Positions 43,829 through 52,446 of a stretch of 64,000 nt of DNA are shown here, one piece after another. Source of the stretch: Streptomyces sp. NBC_01275 (GTDB lineage Bacteria > Actinomycetota > Actinomycetes > Streptomycetales > Streptomycetaceae); contig NZ_JAPEOZ010000001.1 in NCBI RefSeq assembly GCF_026340655.1, forward strand, positions 1,860,001 to 1,924,000, read 5' to 3'. The notes below the pieces were generated by a model. It worked only from the letters and a program-made list of their open reading frames with translations, searched no databases and was not told the DNA's origin. The stretch's first letter is position 1, and each line of letters opens with the position of its first letter. The translations under genes were made by a program, and so were the position numbers.

Positions 43829-44250
43829 CCCTCCCCGCGAAACGGCGCACGGTTCTCCTGGCGACGGGCGGCGCGGCAGCGGCGCTCGCCGCGGGGTGCA
43901 GCAACTACGGCGGCGACAGCTCCTCGTCGTCCTCGTCCGAGGACTCCCCGAAGGCCTCCGCCGGAGAGGAACTGGCGAAGACGGCCGACATCCCGGTCGG
44001 CGGCGGCAAGATCTTCAAGGACCAGAAGGTGGTCGTCACGCAGCCGGCGAAGGACGACTTCAAGGCCTTCTCCGCGGTCTGCACCCACCAGGGCTGCACG
44101 GTCGGCAGCGTCGCCGACGGCACGATCAACTGTCCCTGCCACAAGAGCAAGTTCCGCATCGCCGACGGCTCCGTCGCGGGCGGCCCGGCCCCCAGCCCGC
44201 TGCCGGCCGAGCAGATCACGGTGCAGGGCGGCACCATCAAACTGGCGTGA
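43825..44250 (+). CDS. Tat-type Rieske [2Fe-2S] lipoprotein
   Basis: 141 residues. The N-terminus KRRTVLLATGGAAAALAAGC has a twin-Arg start and a lipobox ending AAGC, so Tat export and lipidation are likely. After a Ser-rich linker the Rieske domain has CTHQGC and CPCHKSKF, the two ligand pairs, then GPAPSPL. It carries electrons outside the membrane. The start overlaps the DUF6529 stop (ATGA). Confidence 0.93.
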   Translation: MTLPAKRRTVLLATGGAAAALAAGCSNYGGDSSSSSSSEDSPKASAGEELAKTADIPVGGGKIFKDQKVVVTQPAKDDFKAFSAVCTHQGCTVGSVADGTINCPCHKSKFRIADGSVAGGPAPSPLPAEQITVQGGTIKLA

Positions 44251-44271
44251 CCGCCGCCCCCACCCTGCCCG

Positions 44272-45294
44272 CTAGTCCCACAGCGCCCCCAGCGTCACCA
44301 GCTCCCCCTGGTACTCGATCCGGTCCGCCCACGCCGTGGGCCAGGCGTCCGCCCCGGCGTACGCGCCCGCGAACGCGCCCGCCAGACAGGCGAGGGAGTC
44401 GGAGTCGCCGGAGGAGCAGGCGGCCCGGCGCAGGACGGTCACCGGCTCGTCGGGGAAGAGCAGGAAGCACAGCAGCCCGGTCGCCAGGGCCTCCTCGGCG
44501 ATCCACCCCGCCCCCGTGGCCAGACACGGGTCGGTCTCGGGCGAGGGGTCCCGCAGCGCGTCCTCGAGGCGGTCCAGGACGCCCAGGCACTCGTCCCAGC
44601 CGCGCGCGATGAACTCCTCCGGGGTCGCGTCGTGGCTGCGCGTCCACAGGTCGCCGAGCCAGCGGTGGTAGTACCGGGTGCGGCTGTCACGGGCGTACGA
44701 CCGCAGCAGCCCGACCAGCCCGGCGGGCTCGGCGCCCTGCGCGAGCAGCCGTACGGCGTGCGCGGTGAGGTCGGAGGCGGCGAGCGCGGTGGGGTGCCCG
44801 TGGGTGAGGCCGGACTGGAGCTGGGCGGCGCCGGCGCGCTGCTCGTCGCTGAGGCCGGGAGCGAGGCCGAGGGGCGCGACGCGCATATTGGCGCCGCAGC
44901 CCTTGGAGCCGATCTGGCTGGCGTCCTGCCAGAGGCGCCTGTCGTCCTCCAGCAGCTCGCAGGCGGTCAGGCAGGTCCGTCCGGGCGCCCGGTTGTTGTC
45001 CGGCGACCGGTACCAGTCCACGAACTCCTTGCGCAGCGGCCGCGCCAGCCCCTCCGGGACCAGCAGCCCCCGGTCCATGGCCGTACGCATGGCCCGTCCC
45101 AGCGCCAGCGTCATCTGTGTGTCGTCGGAGACGAAGGCCCGGTTGGGCAGTTCCATCTGCCGCCACGGCCCGCACTTGGCGAGGATCGAGGGGATGTCGT
45201 TGAACTCGGTCGGAAAGCCGAGCGCGTCCCCCAGCGCGAGGCCCAGCAGGGCCCCCGTCGCGGCGCGCTTCTTGACGGTGGTCGTGGCGGTCAT
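44272..45294 (-). CDS. ADP-ribosylglycohydrolase (DraG/ARH family)
   Basis: 340 residues. Family motifs: ATGALLGLALGDALG, RAFVSDDTQMTLALGRAM (Mg-binding D-D), CGANMRVAPLGL and the late SSGDSDSLACLAGAFAGAY. Removes ADP-ribose from proteins or small molecules with two Mg ions. Its ATG overlaps the stop of the NrtR-type gene by 4 bp, tying it to NAD/ADP-ribose metabolism. It converges on the Rieske gene. Confidence 0.93.
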   Translation of the reverse strand: MTATTTVKKRAATGALLGLALGDALGFPTEFNDIPSILAKCGPWRQMELPNRAFVSDDTQMTLALGRAMRTAMDRGLLVPEGLARPLRKEFVDWYRSPDNNRAPGRTCLTACELLEDDRRLWQDASQIGSKGCGANMRVAPLGLAPGLSDEQRAGAAQLQSGLTHGHPTALAASDLTAHAVRLLAQGAEPAGLVGLLRSYARDSRTRYYHRWLGDLWTRSHDATPEEFIARGWDECLGVLDRLEDALRDPSPETDPCLATGAGWIAEEALATGLLCFLLFPDEPVTVLRRAACSSGDSDSLACLAGAFAGAYAGADAWPTAWADRIEYQGELVTLGALWD

Positions 45295-46010
45295 GCGGAT
45301 CGTCCTTCCCGGGGCGGTCGCAGCAGAGGCGGATGGAGCGCGGCGGCGGCGCCGGCGCGGTAGAGAGCGGCCGGTTTGCCGCGTCCGCCGGTGAGGCGGG
45401 CGGCGCCGGGAACGGGCTCGACGAAGCCCGGGGTGGCGAGGACCTTGCGGCGGAAGTTGGGACGGTCGAGCCCGGTGCCCCACACCGTCTCGTAGACCTG
45501 CTGGAGCTCGCCGAGGGTGAACTCGGGCAGGCAGAAGGCGGTGGCGAGGCAGGTGTACTCGAACTTGGCGCCGACCCGGTCGTGGGCGTCGGCCAGGATC
45601 CGGTCGTGGTCGAAGGCGAGCGGCGCCGCGTCGTCGTACGGCAGCCAGCGGGCCTGGGCCGCGTCGCCGCCGCCGTGCGGCTCGGGCGCGTCGGGCAGCA
45701 GCGCGGCGAAGGCGACCGAGACGACCCGCATGCGGGGGTCGCGGCCGGGCTCGCTGTAGGTGCGCAGCTGCTCCAGGTGGAGGCCGGAGACGTCCGTGAG
45801 GCCGGTCTCCTCGGCCAGCTCGCGGCGGGCGGCCGTCTCCGCGGACTCGTCGGGCCGCACAAAGCCCCCGGGCAGCGCCCAGCAGCCGGCGTACGGCTGC
45901 TGACCGCGCTCGACGAGCAGGACGTGGAGGGCGCCTTCGCGCAGGGTCAGGACGGCGAGGTCGACGGTGACGGCGAAGGGCTCGTGGGCGTGCTTGTCGT
46001 AGCCCTTCAC
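45291..46010 (-). CDS. NrtR-type Nudix-domain transcriptional regulator
   Basis: 239 residues, GTG start. The N-terminal Nudix domain has the Nudix box intact: GFVRPDESAETAARRELAEE followed by TGL. NrtR proteins often have a degenerate box, so this one may still hydrolyse. The C-terminal half (FEYTCLATAFCLPEFTLGELQQVYETV, then DRPNFRRKV) is the NrtR winged helix, which recognises ADP-ribose status. NrtR regulates NAD salvage and ADP-ribose genes; here its operon partner is ARH. The 22-bp hairpin directly upstream is the likely autoregulatory operator. Confidence 0.9.
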   Translation of the reverse strand: MKGYDKHAHEPFAVTVDLAVLTLREGALHVLLVERGQQPYAGCWALPGGFVRPDESAETAARRELAEETGLTDVSGLHLEQLRTYSEPGRDPRMRVVSVAFAALLPDAPEPHGGGDAAQARWLPYDDAAPLAFDHDRILADAHDRVGAKFEYTCLATAFCLPEFTLGELQQVYETVWGTGLDRPNFRRKVLATPGFVEPVPGAARLTGGRGKPAALYRAGAAAALHPPLLRPPREGRSA

Positions 46011-46011
46011 G

Positions 46012-46060
46012 ACCGCACCCCCTTTTTATAGTCATCACGACTATAAAAAGGGGGTGCGGT
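46012..46060. promoter_or_regulatory. Perfect 22-bp inverted repeat, NrtR operator / RBS hairpin
   Basis: Arms 46012-46033 and 46039-46060 are perfect complements with spacer ATCAC. The core TATAGTCATCACGACTATA resembles the palindromic NrtR site class. The left arm, read on the minus strand, ends one base before the GTG and includes AAAAAGGGGGTG, the ribosome site, so a folded transcript would bury it. Expression may be controlled both by NrtR binding and by RNA folding. Confidence 0.75.
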
Positions 46061-46110
46061 CCAGCACAAGCCTTCGGCGGCGGTCAATACCACCAACTGC
46101 CCCTGGAAAA

Positions 46111-46194
46111 CGACTCCTGGAGATCCGCCCTAGAGATCGACTCCTAGAGATCGGCCCTTAGGGATCGCCCCTTAGAGATCGCTCTTTAGAGATC
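46111..46194 (-). repeat. Six 14-bp repeats with serial stop codons after rluB
   Basis: On the minus strand the unit GATCTCTAAGGGGC occurs about six times (14 bp, one copy 13). The first copy holds the rluB stop, and because the period is 14 the TAA/TAG of later copies fall in all three frames. There is no gene here between rluB and the NrtR operator. Confidence 0.7.
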
Positions 46195-47280
46195 GACCTC
46201 GTTCATCAGCATGCCGACCTCGGTGTTGGACAGCCGGCGCAGCCAGCCCGACTTCTGGTCGCCCAGGGTGATCGGGCCGAAGCCGGTGCGCACCAGCTTG
46301 TCGACCGGGAAGCCGGCCTCCGCCAGCATCCGGCGCACGATGTGCTTGCGCCCCTCGTGCAGGGTCACCTCGACCAGGTAGTTCTTGCCGGTCTGCTCGA
46401 CGACGCGGAAGTGGTCGGCGCGCGCGTAGCCGTCCTCCAGCTCGATGCCGTCCTTCAGCCGCTTGCCCAGGTCGCGCGGGACCGGGCCCACGATGTGCGC
46501 GAGGTAGGTCTTCTTCACGCCGTACCGGGGGTGGGACAACCGGTGCGCCAGCTCGCCGTGGTTGGTGAGCAGGATGACGCCCTCGGTCTCGGTGTCGAGC
46601 CGCCCCACGTGGAAGAGCCGCGTCTCCCGGTTGGTCACGTAGTCGCCGAGGCACTGACGTCCCTCGGTGTCCTCCATCGTCGAGACGACGCCGGCCGGCT
46701 TGTTCAGCGAGAAGAACTGGTACGACTGGGTGGCGACGGTCAGACCGTCGACCCTGACCTCGTCCTTCTGCGGGTCGACCCGCTTGCCCTGCTCGAGCAC
46801 GATCTCGCCGTTGACCTCGACCCGCGCCTGCTCGATCAGCTCCTCGCAGGCGCGCCGGGAGCCGTAGCCGGCACGCGCGAGGATCTTCTGCAGCCGCTCG
46901 CCCTCCTGCTCGGCGCCCGGGAAGGTCTTGGGCGGCTTGACGTCCTTCTTGCCCGCGTACCGCTCGCGGTTGCGCTCCTCGGCCCGCGCCTCGTACTCGC
47001 GGGAGGTCGCCGGGACCGAACGGCCGCGCCCGGTGCCCTGCCCCTGCTTGGGGCCGCCCTTGGCGCCGCCGCGCGCGGACGCGCCGCGCCCGGACTTCGG
47101 GCCCTCGTGGGTCCCGCTCGGCCCTACGTCGTAGCGGCGCTCCTCGGGACGGGGCTTGCCCGGGCGCTTCGGCCTGTCGTCGCGCCCTCCGCCGCCCTTC
47201 GGCTGGGAGCCGCCTCCACCGGTTCCCCGGGGCTTGCCGCGCCCGCTGTTCCTGCCATTGCCGCTGCCACTGCTTCGCAT
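46186..47280 (-). CDS. rluB: Ribosomal large-subunit pseudouridine synthase, RluB type
   Basis: 364 residues from the ATG at 47280. The N-terminal 115 residues are Gly/Arg/Lys-rich and probably disordered. An S4 domain (RLQKILARAGYGSRRACEELI) precedes the catalytic domain with HVGRLDTETEGVILLTNHG, where the Asp is catalytic, and KTYLAHIVG. Forms pseudouridine in 23S rRNA. Its start overlaps the scpB stop (TGATG). Confidence 0.93.
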   Translation of the reverse strand: MRSSGSGNGRNSGRGKPRGTGGGGSQPKGGGGRDDRPKRPGKPRPEERRYDVGPSGTHEGPKSGRGASARGGAKGGPKQGQGTGRGRSVPATSREYEARAEERNRERYAGKKDVKPPKTFPGAEQEGERLQKILARAGYGSRRACEELIEQARVEVNGEIVLEQGKRVDPQKDEVRVDGLTVATQSYQFFSLNKPAGVVSTMEDTEGRQCLGDYVTNRETRLFHVGRLDTETEGVILLTNHGELAHRLSHPRYGVKKTYLAHIVGPVPRDLGKRLKDGIELEDGYARADHFRVVEQTGKNYLVEVTLHEGRKHIVRRMLAEAGFPVDKLVRTGFGPITLGDQKSGWLRRLSNTEVGMLMNEVDL

Positions 47281-47909
47281 CAAAGTTCCGTCGTCGTCGT
47301 GTCGTCTGCATCTGCGTCCGGTGCGTCCGGATCGAACGACGGGACCCCTTCCAGCGTCTCGGCCTCGATCGCCTCCGCCTCGGGGAGAAAGGGCGCGAGC
47401 TCCGGGAGCTCGTCCAGGCCTCGCAGGCCCATCCGCTCCAGAAAGTAGTTCGTCGTCCTATACAGGATCGCACCTGTTTCGCGTTCCGCGCCCGCCTCCT
47501 CGACGAGACCGCGCTGGAGCAGGGTCCGCATCACGCCGTCGCAGTTCACTCCGCGCACCGCGGAGACCCTGCTACGGCTCACCGGCTGACGGTAGGCGAC
47601 GACCGCCAGCGTCTCCAGCGCCGCCTGGGTGAGCCGGGCCTGCTGGCCGTCCAGCACGAAGCCCTCGACGGCCGCCGCGTACTCGGGCCGGGTGTAGAAC
47701 CGCCAGCCGCCCGCGACGGGCCTGAGCTCGAAACCGCGCCGCTGCACGGTGTACTCGTCGGCCAGCTCCCGCAGGGCGTCCGCGATCTGCCGCCGGGGCC
47801 GCTGGAGGATCTTCGCGAGGTGGTCCTCGGTCGCGGGCTCGTCCACGACCATGAGCACGGCCTCCAGGGCCGGCTTGAGATCGAGATCGGCGACGGTCTG
47901 CTCATTCAC
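47280..47909 (-). CDS. scpB: Segregation and condensation protein B
   Basis: 209 residues, GTG start. Two winged-helix domains: ALEAVLMVVDEPATEDHLAKIL and RLTQAALETLAVVAYRQPVSRS, with GVNCDGVMRTLLQRGLVEE. Bridges ScpA and SMC in condensin. It overlaps scpA by 8 bp and rluB by 1 bp. The longer frame to 47996 would run into scpA coding DNA. Confidence 0.95.
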   Translation of the reverse strand: MNEQTVADLDLKPALEAVLMVVDEPATEDHLAKILQRPRRQIADALRELADEYTVQRRGFELRPVAGGWRFYTRPEYAAAVEGFVLDGQQARLTQAALETLAVVAYRQPVSRSRVSAVRGVNCDGVMRTLLQRGLVEEAGAERETGAILYRTTNYFLERMGLRGLDELPELAPFLPEAEAIEAETLEGVPSFDPDAPDADADDTTTTEL

Positions 47910-49029
47910 GCTTCTTCTCCTCCTCCGGCCTCTCGGGCTCCTCGGGCGGGCGGTCGAACTCGTCGGTGACCCTGGGCTGCGCGTCCCCGTCCCCACCGGT
48001 CCACCGCACCAGCAGCTCCCCCAGCGCGATCTCCTGGTCCAGCGCGACGGCCTTCTCCCGGTACAGCTCCAACAGCGCCAGAAAGCGCGCTACGACGGTG
48101 AGGGTGTCGTCGGTGTCCGCCACCAGCGTGCGGAAGCTGGCCTGCCCGAGCCGCCGCAGCCGTGCGACGACGATCCCGGCCTGCTCCTGCACGCTCACCA
48201 GCGGCGCGTGGATGTGGTCGACGTACACCTGCGGCTTGGCCCTGGGCTGCATCGCCTTCACGGCGAGCTTCGCGAAGCCCTCCGCGCCGATGCTGATGAC
48301 GACCTCGGGCAGCAGCTCGGCGTGGTGCGGTTCGAGGCCGACGGTACGCGGGTAGCGGCGGGCCTCCGCGTCGAGCTTCGCGGTGAAGACGTCGGCGACC
48401 TGTTTGTACGCGCGGTACTGGAGCAGCCGGGCGAACAGCAGGTCTCGGGCCTCGAGCAGCGCCAGGTCGGCCTCGTCCTCGACCTCGGCGGCGGGCAGCA
48501 GCCGGGCCGCCTTGAGATCGAGCAGCGTGGCGGCCACGACGAGGAACTCGGTCGTCTGGTCCAGGTCCCAGTCCGGGCCCATCGCCCTGATGTGCGCCAT
48601 GAACTCGTCGGTGACCTTCGACAGTGCGACCTCGGTGACGTCCAGCTTGTGCTTGGAGATCAGCTGGAGGAGCAGATCGAAGGGCCCCTCGAAGTTGGCG
48701 AGCCGGACCTTGAAGACCCCGTCATTCGGCTCGCGGGGCTCACGTGGCCCACAGGGCTCGGCGACGGCGATGGGGGCCGTGGCCACGGGCTCCGGATCGG
48801 TGGACTCCGGAGCGGCGGATTTCGGAGCGGCGGATTTCGGAGCAGAGGATTCCGGAGCAGAGGATTCCGGAACGACAGGTTCCGGCACCGCCGGCGCCGT
48901 GTCCGGCACTTCCGGCACCCCGTCCGGGACGGGAACCGGCGATGCCCCCGGCCCCCTCCCCAGCGCACGGCGACGGCCGCCGCCTGCGCCGGAGGCGGGA
49001 CCGGGGCCGGGAACGTCGTTCGAGGTCAT
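47902..49029 (-). CDS. scpA: Segregation and condensation protein A
   Basis: 375 residues. The core begins FKVRLANFEGPFDLLLQLISKHKLDVTEVALSKVTDEFM and continues with LDQTTEFLVVAATLLDLKAARLLP; the C-terminal winged helix is TFRTLVADTDDTLTVVARFLALLELYRE. The kleisin of the SMC complex. The first 100 residues are a Pro/Ser/Ala-rich extension with repeats PESSAPESSAP and PKSAAPKSAAP. It lies 18 bp after the RHH gene in the parA operon. Confidence 0.95.
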   Translation of the reverse strand: MTSNDVPGPGPASGAGGGRRRALGRGPGASPVPVPDGVPEVPDTAPAVPEPVVPESSAPESSAPKSAAPKSAAPESTDPEPVATAPIAVAEPCGPREPREPNDGVFKVRLANFEGPFDLLLQLISKHKLDVTEVALSKVTDEFMAHIRAMGPDWDLDQTTEFLVVAATLLDLKAARLLPAAEVEDEADLALLEARDLLFARLLQYRAYKQVADVFTAKLDAEARRYPRTVGLEPHHAELLPEVVISIGAEGFAKLAVKAMQPRAKPQVYVDHIHAPLVSVQEQAGIVVARLRRLGQASFRTLVADTDDTLTVVARFLALLELYREKAVALDQEIALGELLVRWTGGDGDAQPRVTDEFDRPPEEPERPEEEKKRE

Positions 49030-49047
49030 GGCCCCCGCAGGCTACCG

Positions 49048-49617
49048 CTACCGCCCGCGCAGTCGTCGTACGAGGATGCTCGCGTCCCCGCGGCTCTCCA
49101 GGTCGGCGAGGACCACGGCGACCGCCTCGCGGACGATCCGGCCCCGGTCCACGGCCAGTCCGTGCTCGCCGCGGAGCACCAGACGGGCGTGCTCCAGATC
49201 CATGAGCTCCTCGGCGGACACGTACACGGTGATCTTCTCGTCGTGCCGCTCGCGGCCGCTGGGCCGCCGCGACGCCGCCCGGCCGCGCTTGCGCGACTGG
49301 GCCTCGGCCGCGGCGGCGGGGGAGACAGAACCTTCCTGCGCCCCCTGACGGCGCGGACCGCGCTCCCCGGCGACGCCCCGGCTGTGGGACTCGCCGGAGT
49401 CGGCGTGATCGGCGTCGGCCGCCACATGCTCCGCGCCCTCGCCGTCCCCGCCCTGTACGGGCACGGACGGCGGAGCGTCCGCGGCGGCCGCTCCGTCGCT
49501 CTCGCCCGCCGGAGCGGGCACCCGGCCCTCGCCGCCTGCGGGGCGCCGGGGTGCGGACGGCTGAAGCGCCATTCCCCCTGTCGTACGGAAGAGTTCGTCG
49601 GCCCCCGGCAGACTCAC
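49048..49617 (-). CDS. Ribbon-helix-helix protein downstream of parA-like gene
   Basis: 189 residues from a GTG overlapping the parA stop (GTGA). The first 125 residues are low-complexity (Ala/Gly/Glu/Pro). The C-terminus has a ribbon-helix-helix pattern: HDEKITVYVSAEELMDLEHARLVL then DRGRIVREAVAVVLADLESRG. It may be the DNA-binding partner of the ParA-like ATPase, in place of a ParB. A later ATG at 49572 is a possible alternative start. Confidence 0.75.
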   Translation of the reverse strand: MSLPGADELFRTTGGMALQPSAPRRPAGGEGRVPAPAGESDGAAAADAPPSVPVQGGDGEGAEHVAADADHADSGESHSRGVAGERGPRRQGAQEGSVSPAAAAEAQSRKRGRAASRRPSGRERHDEKITVYVSAEELMDLEHARLVLRGEHGLAVDRGRIVREAVAVVLADLESRGDASILVRRLRGR

Positions 49618-50792
49618 TCGGCGGGACACCGGGCGAGCACCTCCCTGGCGAGCTGGCGATAGGCGGCGGCGCCGACGGAGTTGGAGGCGTACGTGGTGAT
49701 CGGCTCACCGGCGACCGTGGTCTCCGGGAAGCGGACCGTGCGCCCGATGACCGTGTGGTAGACGTGGTCGTCGAAGGCCTCGACGACCCGTGCGAGCACC
49801 TCACGGCTGTGCACGGTGCGCGAGTCGTACATCGTGGCCAGGATCCCGTCGAGCTCCAGCTCCGGGTTGAGCCGTTCCTGGACCTTCTCGATGGTCTCGG
49901 TCAGCAGGGCCACACCGCGCAGCGCGAAGAACTCGCACTCCAGCGGCACGATCACCTTGTGCGCGGCCGTCAGCGCGTTGACGGTGAGCAGGCCGAGTGA
50001 GGGCTGACAGTCGATGACGATGTAGTCGTAGTCGTCCATCAGCGGCTTCAGGGCCCGTTGCAGCGTCGACTCGCGCGCGACCTCGGAGACCAGTTGGACC
50101 TCCGCCGCCGACAGGTCGATGTTGCTCGGCAGCAGGTCCATGTTGGGAACCGCGGTCTTGAGCAGGACCTCGTCGGCCGACATGCCCCGCTCCATGAGCA
50201 GGTTGTAGACCGTGAGGTCGAGCTCCATCGGATTGACGCCGAGACCGACCGACAGCGCGCCCTGCGGGTCGAAGTCCACGAGCAGCACCCGACGTCCGTA
50301 CTCCGCGAGAGCGGCGCCCAGATTGATGGTCGACGTCGTCTTGCCCACGCCGCCCTTCTGGTTGCACATCGCGATGATCGTCGCGGGGCCGTGGTGGGTC
50401 AGCGGGCCCGGGATCGGGAAGTACGGCAGCGGGCGTCCGGTCGGACCGACGCGCTCACGGCGCTGTCGGGCCGCGTCGGGCGCGAGCGTGGCCGCGTACT
50501 CCGGGTCCGGCTCGTATTCGGCGTCGGGGTCGTAGAAGTGCCCTTCGGGCAGTTCGTCGTAGTCGGCGAAATGGTTGTGGGGCGCGCCACTTCCGTCGCC
50601 GGCCATGGCGTTCACGTGATGGCCATCCATGCTCTGGGGTGCTGTCTGAGCCATACGGGGGCTTCTCTGGCTCTGGTGGGCTGCGAAGGTGCGGACAGCG
50701 ACGGAGCCGACAGCCTCGAGCCTCGCGGAACCCTGGTCCCGCGTAGGCATTCCTGGTTGACCACCCCCGGGAGCAAATGTCGACTCATTCAC
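49614..50792 (-). CDS. ParA-family ATPase
   Basis: 392 residues from the GTG at 50792, preceded by AAGGAGGT. The deviant Walker A is CNQKGGVGKTTSTINLGAAL; Walker A' and B are LLVDFDPQGAL and YIVIDCQPSLG. The N-terminal 110 residues are acidic and Tyr/Pro-rich. This is the second Streptomyces ParA (not the one near oriC, which has parB and parS); here it leads an operon with an RHH protein, scpA and scpB. It probably positions chromosome or protein cargo. Confidence 0.93.
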   Translation of the reverse strand: MNESTFAPGGGQPGMPTRDQGSARLEAVGSVAVRTFAAHQSQRSPRMAQTAPQSMDGHHVNAMAGDGSGAPHNHFADYDELPEGHFYDPDAEYEPDPEYAATLAPDAARQRRERVGPTGRPLPYFPIPGPLTHHGPATIIAMCNQKGGVGKTTSTINLGAALAEYGRRVLLVDFDPQGALSVGLGVNPMELDLTVYNLLMERGMSADEVLLKTAVPNMDLLPSNIDLSAAEVQLVSEVARESTLQRALKPLMDDYDYIVIDCQPSLGLLTVNALTAAHKVIVPLECEFFALRGVALLTETIEKVQERLNPELELDGILATMYDSRTVHSREVLARVVEAFDDHVYHTVIGRTVRFPETTVAGEPITTYASNSVGAAAYRQLAREVLARCPAE

Positions 50793-51186
50793 AAGTCGTC
50801 TTACCTCCTTGGTGACCAGGAAACTTCTAGACAAGGTCAGCGTGGCACCATGCCGACAGTCGGCGACTCTATGGCGTGTCGGGCGTTCGCAGCAACACAA
50901 TCCGCCGGACCCGGCCCGATGTGTCGGCAATGAAACATCCCGCTGTCAAGGGCGTACGGCCGTCGCACGGCAGGTTTCACCGGTGCACGAATCGGTCGAA
51001 GAGTTACGTTCGAGGCGAGTTGGCCGAGTGCCGCAAAGTGACCATACACACACCCGGCCGGACCTTGTCGGGCAAGGTCCGGCCGGGTGTGCGGTGTTGA
51101 CGACCTGCGGTGGGGTCCTCCCGATCGAGCGAAGGGGGGATCGGGGGAGCATCGCCTTTTACCGCAAAGGAACTTAGTCGACAGAC
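50793..51186. other. Intergenic region between parA and ald
   Basis: About 394 bp without a gene. It holds the ribosome site of the ParA gene (50803-50810), its presumed promoter and the ald terminator at 51049-51091. No parS site (GTTTCACGTGAAAC) is present. Confidence 0.6.
51049..51091 (-). terminator. Terminator downstream of ald
   Basis: A perfect 19-bp stem (51049-51067 with 51073-51091) and loop TCGGG, 95 bp after the ald stop. Strong G+C stem, no U-tract. Confidence 0.8.
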
Positions 51187-52311
51187 TCAGCTGAGCAGGG
51201 ACTCCAGCTCCACGTGCTCCAGGCCGTGGGCCTCGGCGACCTCGCGGTAAACGACCTTGCCGTCATGGGTGTTGAGACCCTTGGCCAGCGCGGGATCGCG
51301 GCGCAACGCCTCCACCCAGCCCCGGTCGGCGAGTTCGACGATGTAGGGCAGCGTGGCGTTGGTGAGCGCGTAGGTCGAGGTGTTGGGGACCGCGCCGGGC
51401 ATGTTGGCGACGCAGTAGAAGACCGAGCCGTGGACCGGGAAGGTCGGCTCGGCGTGGGTGGTGGGACGGGAGTCCTCGAAGCAGCCGCCCTGGTCGATCG
51501 CGATGTCGACAAGGACACTCCCCGGCTTCATGCGGGAGACGAGCTCGTTGGTGACCAGCTTCGGGGCCTTGGCGCCCGGGATCAGGACGGCGCCGATCAC
51601 GAGGTCGGCCTCCAGGCAGGCCTTCTCCAGCTCGAAGGAGTTGGAGACGACCGTCTGGATCTTGGTGCCGAAGATCTTGTCGGCTTCCTTGAGCTTGTTG
51701 ATGTCGCGGTCGAGCAGGGTCACGTGGAAGCCCATGCCGATGGCGATCTGCGCCGCGTTCCAGCCGGAGACCCCGCCGCCGATGACCACGGCCCGGCCGG
51801 CCGCGACGCCGGGGACGCCGCCGGGCAGGACGCCGCGGCCGCCGTTGGCGCGCATCAGGTGGTACGCGCCGACCTGCGGGGCGAGGCGGCCGGCGACCTC
51901 GGACATCGGGGCGAGCAGCGGCAGCGCGCGGCTGGGCAGCTCGACCGTCTCGTAGGCGATCGCGGTGGCGCCGGACTCCAGGAGGGCGTCGGTGCACTCC
52001 CTGGACGCGGCCAGGTGCAGGTACGTGAAGAGCGTCTGGTCCTTGCGCAGCCGGTGGTACTCCTCGGCGATGGGCTCCTTGACCTTGAGCAGCAGGTCGG
52101 CGGTGGCCCAGACCTCGTCGGCGGTCTCCAGGATCCGCGCCCCGGCGGACAGGTACTCCTCGTCCGTGATCGACGAGCCGACGCCGGCGCCGCGCTCGAC
52201 GACGACCTGGTGGCCGTGGCGCACCAGCTCGTGCACACCGGCGGGGGTGATGGCCACCCGGAACTCGTTGTTCTTGACCTCGCGGGGGATGCCGACCTTC
52301 ACGTCGATCAC
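51187..52311 (-). CDS. ald: Alanine dehydrogenase
   Basis: 374 residues, GTG start behind [28 protein letters not shown] is the family N-terminal signature; [20 protein letters not shown] is the NAD-binding motif; [10 protein letters not shown] and [13 protein letters not shown] are substrate-side blocks. Interconverts L-alanine and pyruvate plus ammonia with NAD. ParA, 480 bp upstream by transcription, is not in its operon. Terminated by the hairpin at 51049-51091. Confidence 0.96.
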   Translation of the reverse strand: MIDVKVGIPREVKNNEFRVAITPAGVHELVRHGHQVVVERGAGVGSSITDEEYLSAGARILETADEVWATADLLLKVKEPIAEEYHRLRKDQTLFTYLHLAASRECTDALLESGATAIAYETVELPSRALPLLAPMSEVAGRLAPQVGAYHLMRANGGRGVLPGGVPGVAAGRAVVIGGGVSGWNAAQIAIGMGFHVTLLDRDINKLKEADKIFGTKIQTVVSNSFELEKACLEADLVIGAVLIPGAKAPKLVTNELVSRMKPGSVLVDIAIDQGGCFEDSRPTTHAEPTFPVHGSVFYCVANMPGAVPNTSTYALTNATLPYIVELADRGWVEALRRDPALAKGLNTHDGKVVYREVAEAHGLEHVELESLLS

Positions 52312-52446
52312 GGTCCTTGGCTCAGAGGGTGTGGGGGCATGGCAAGACATAACCGGATGCAATGGGCACACCGGGATACACCGCAGGAGAAGGTGCGGCA
52401 GAGCCAGTCTAATGAAGGTGTTCCCGCTGTCTAGCCTTTCAATGCA

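Noticed and set aside
50793..51186. parS centromere near the ParA gene
   Set aside because: No GTTTCACGTGAAAC-type palindrome is in the region, and no parB is adjacent.
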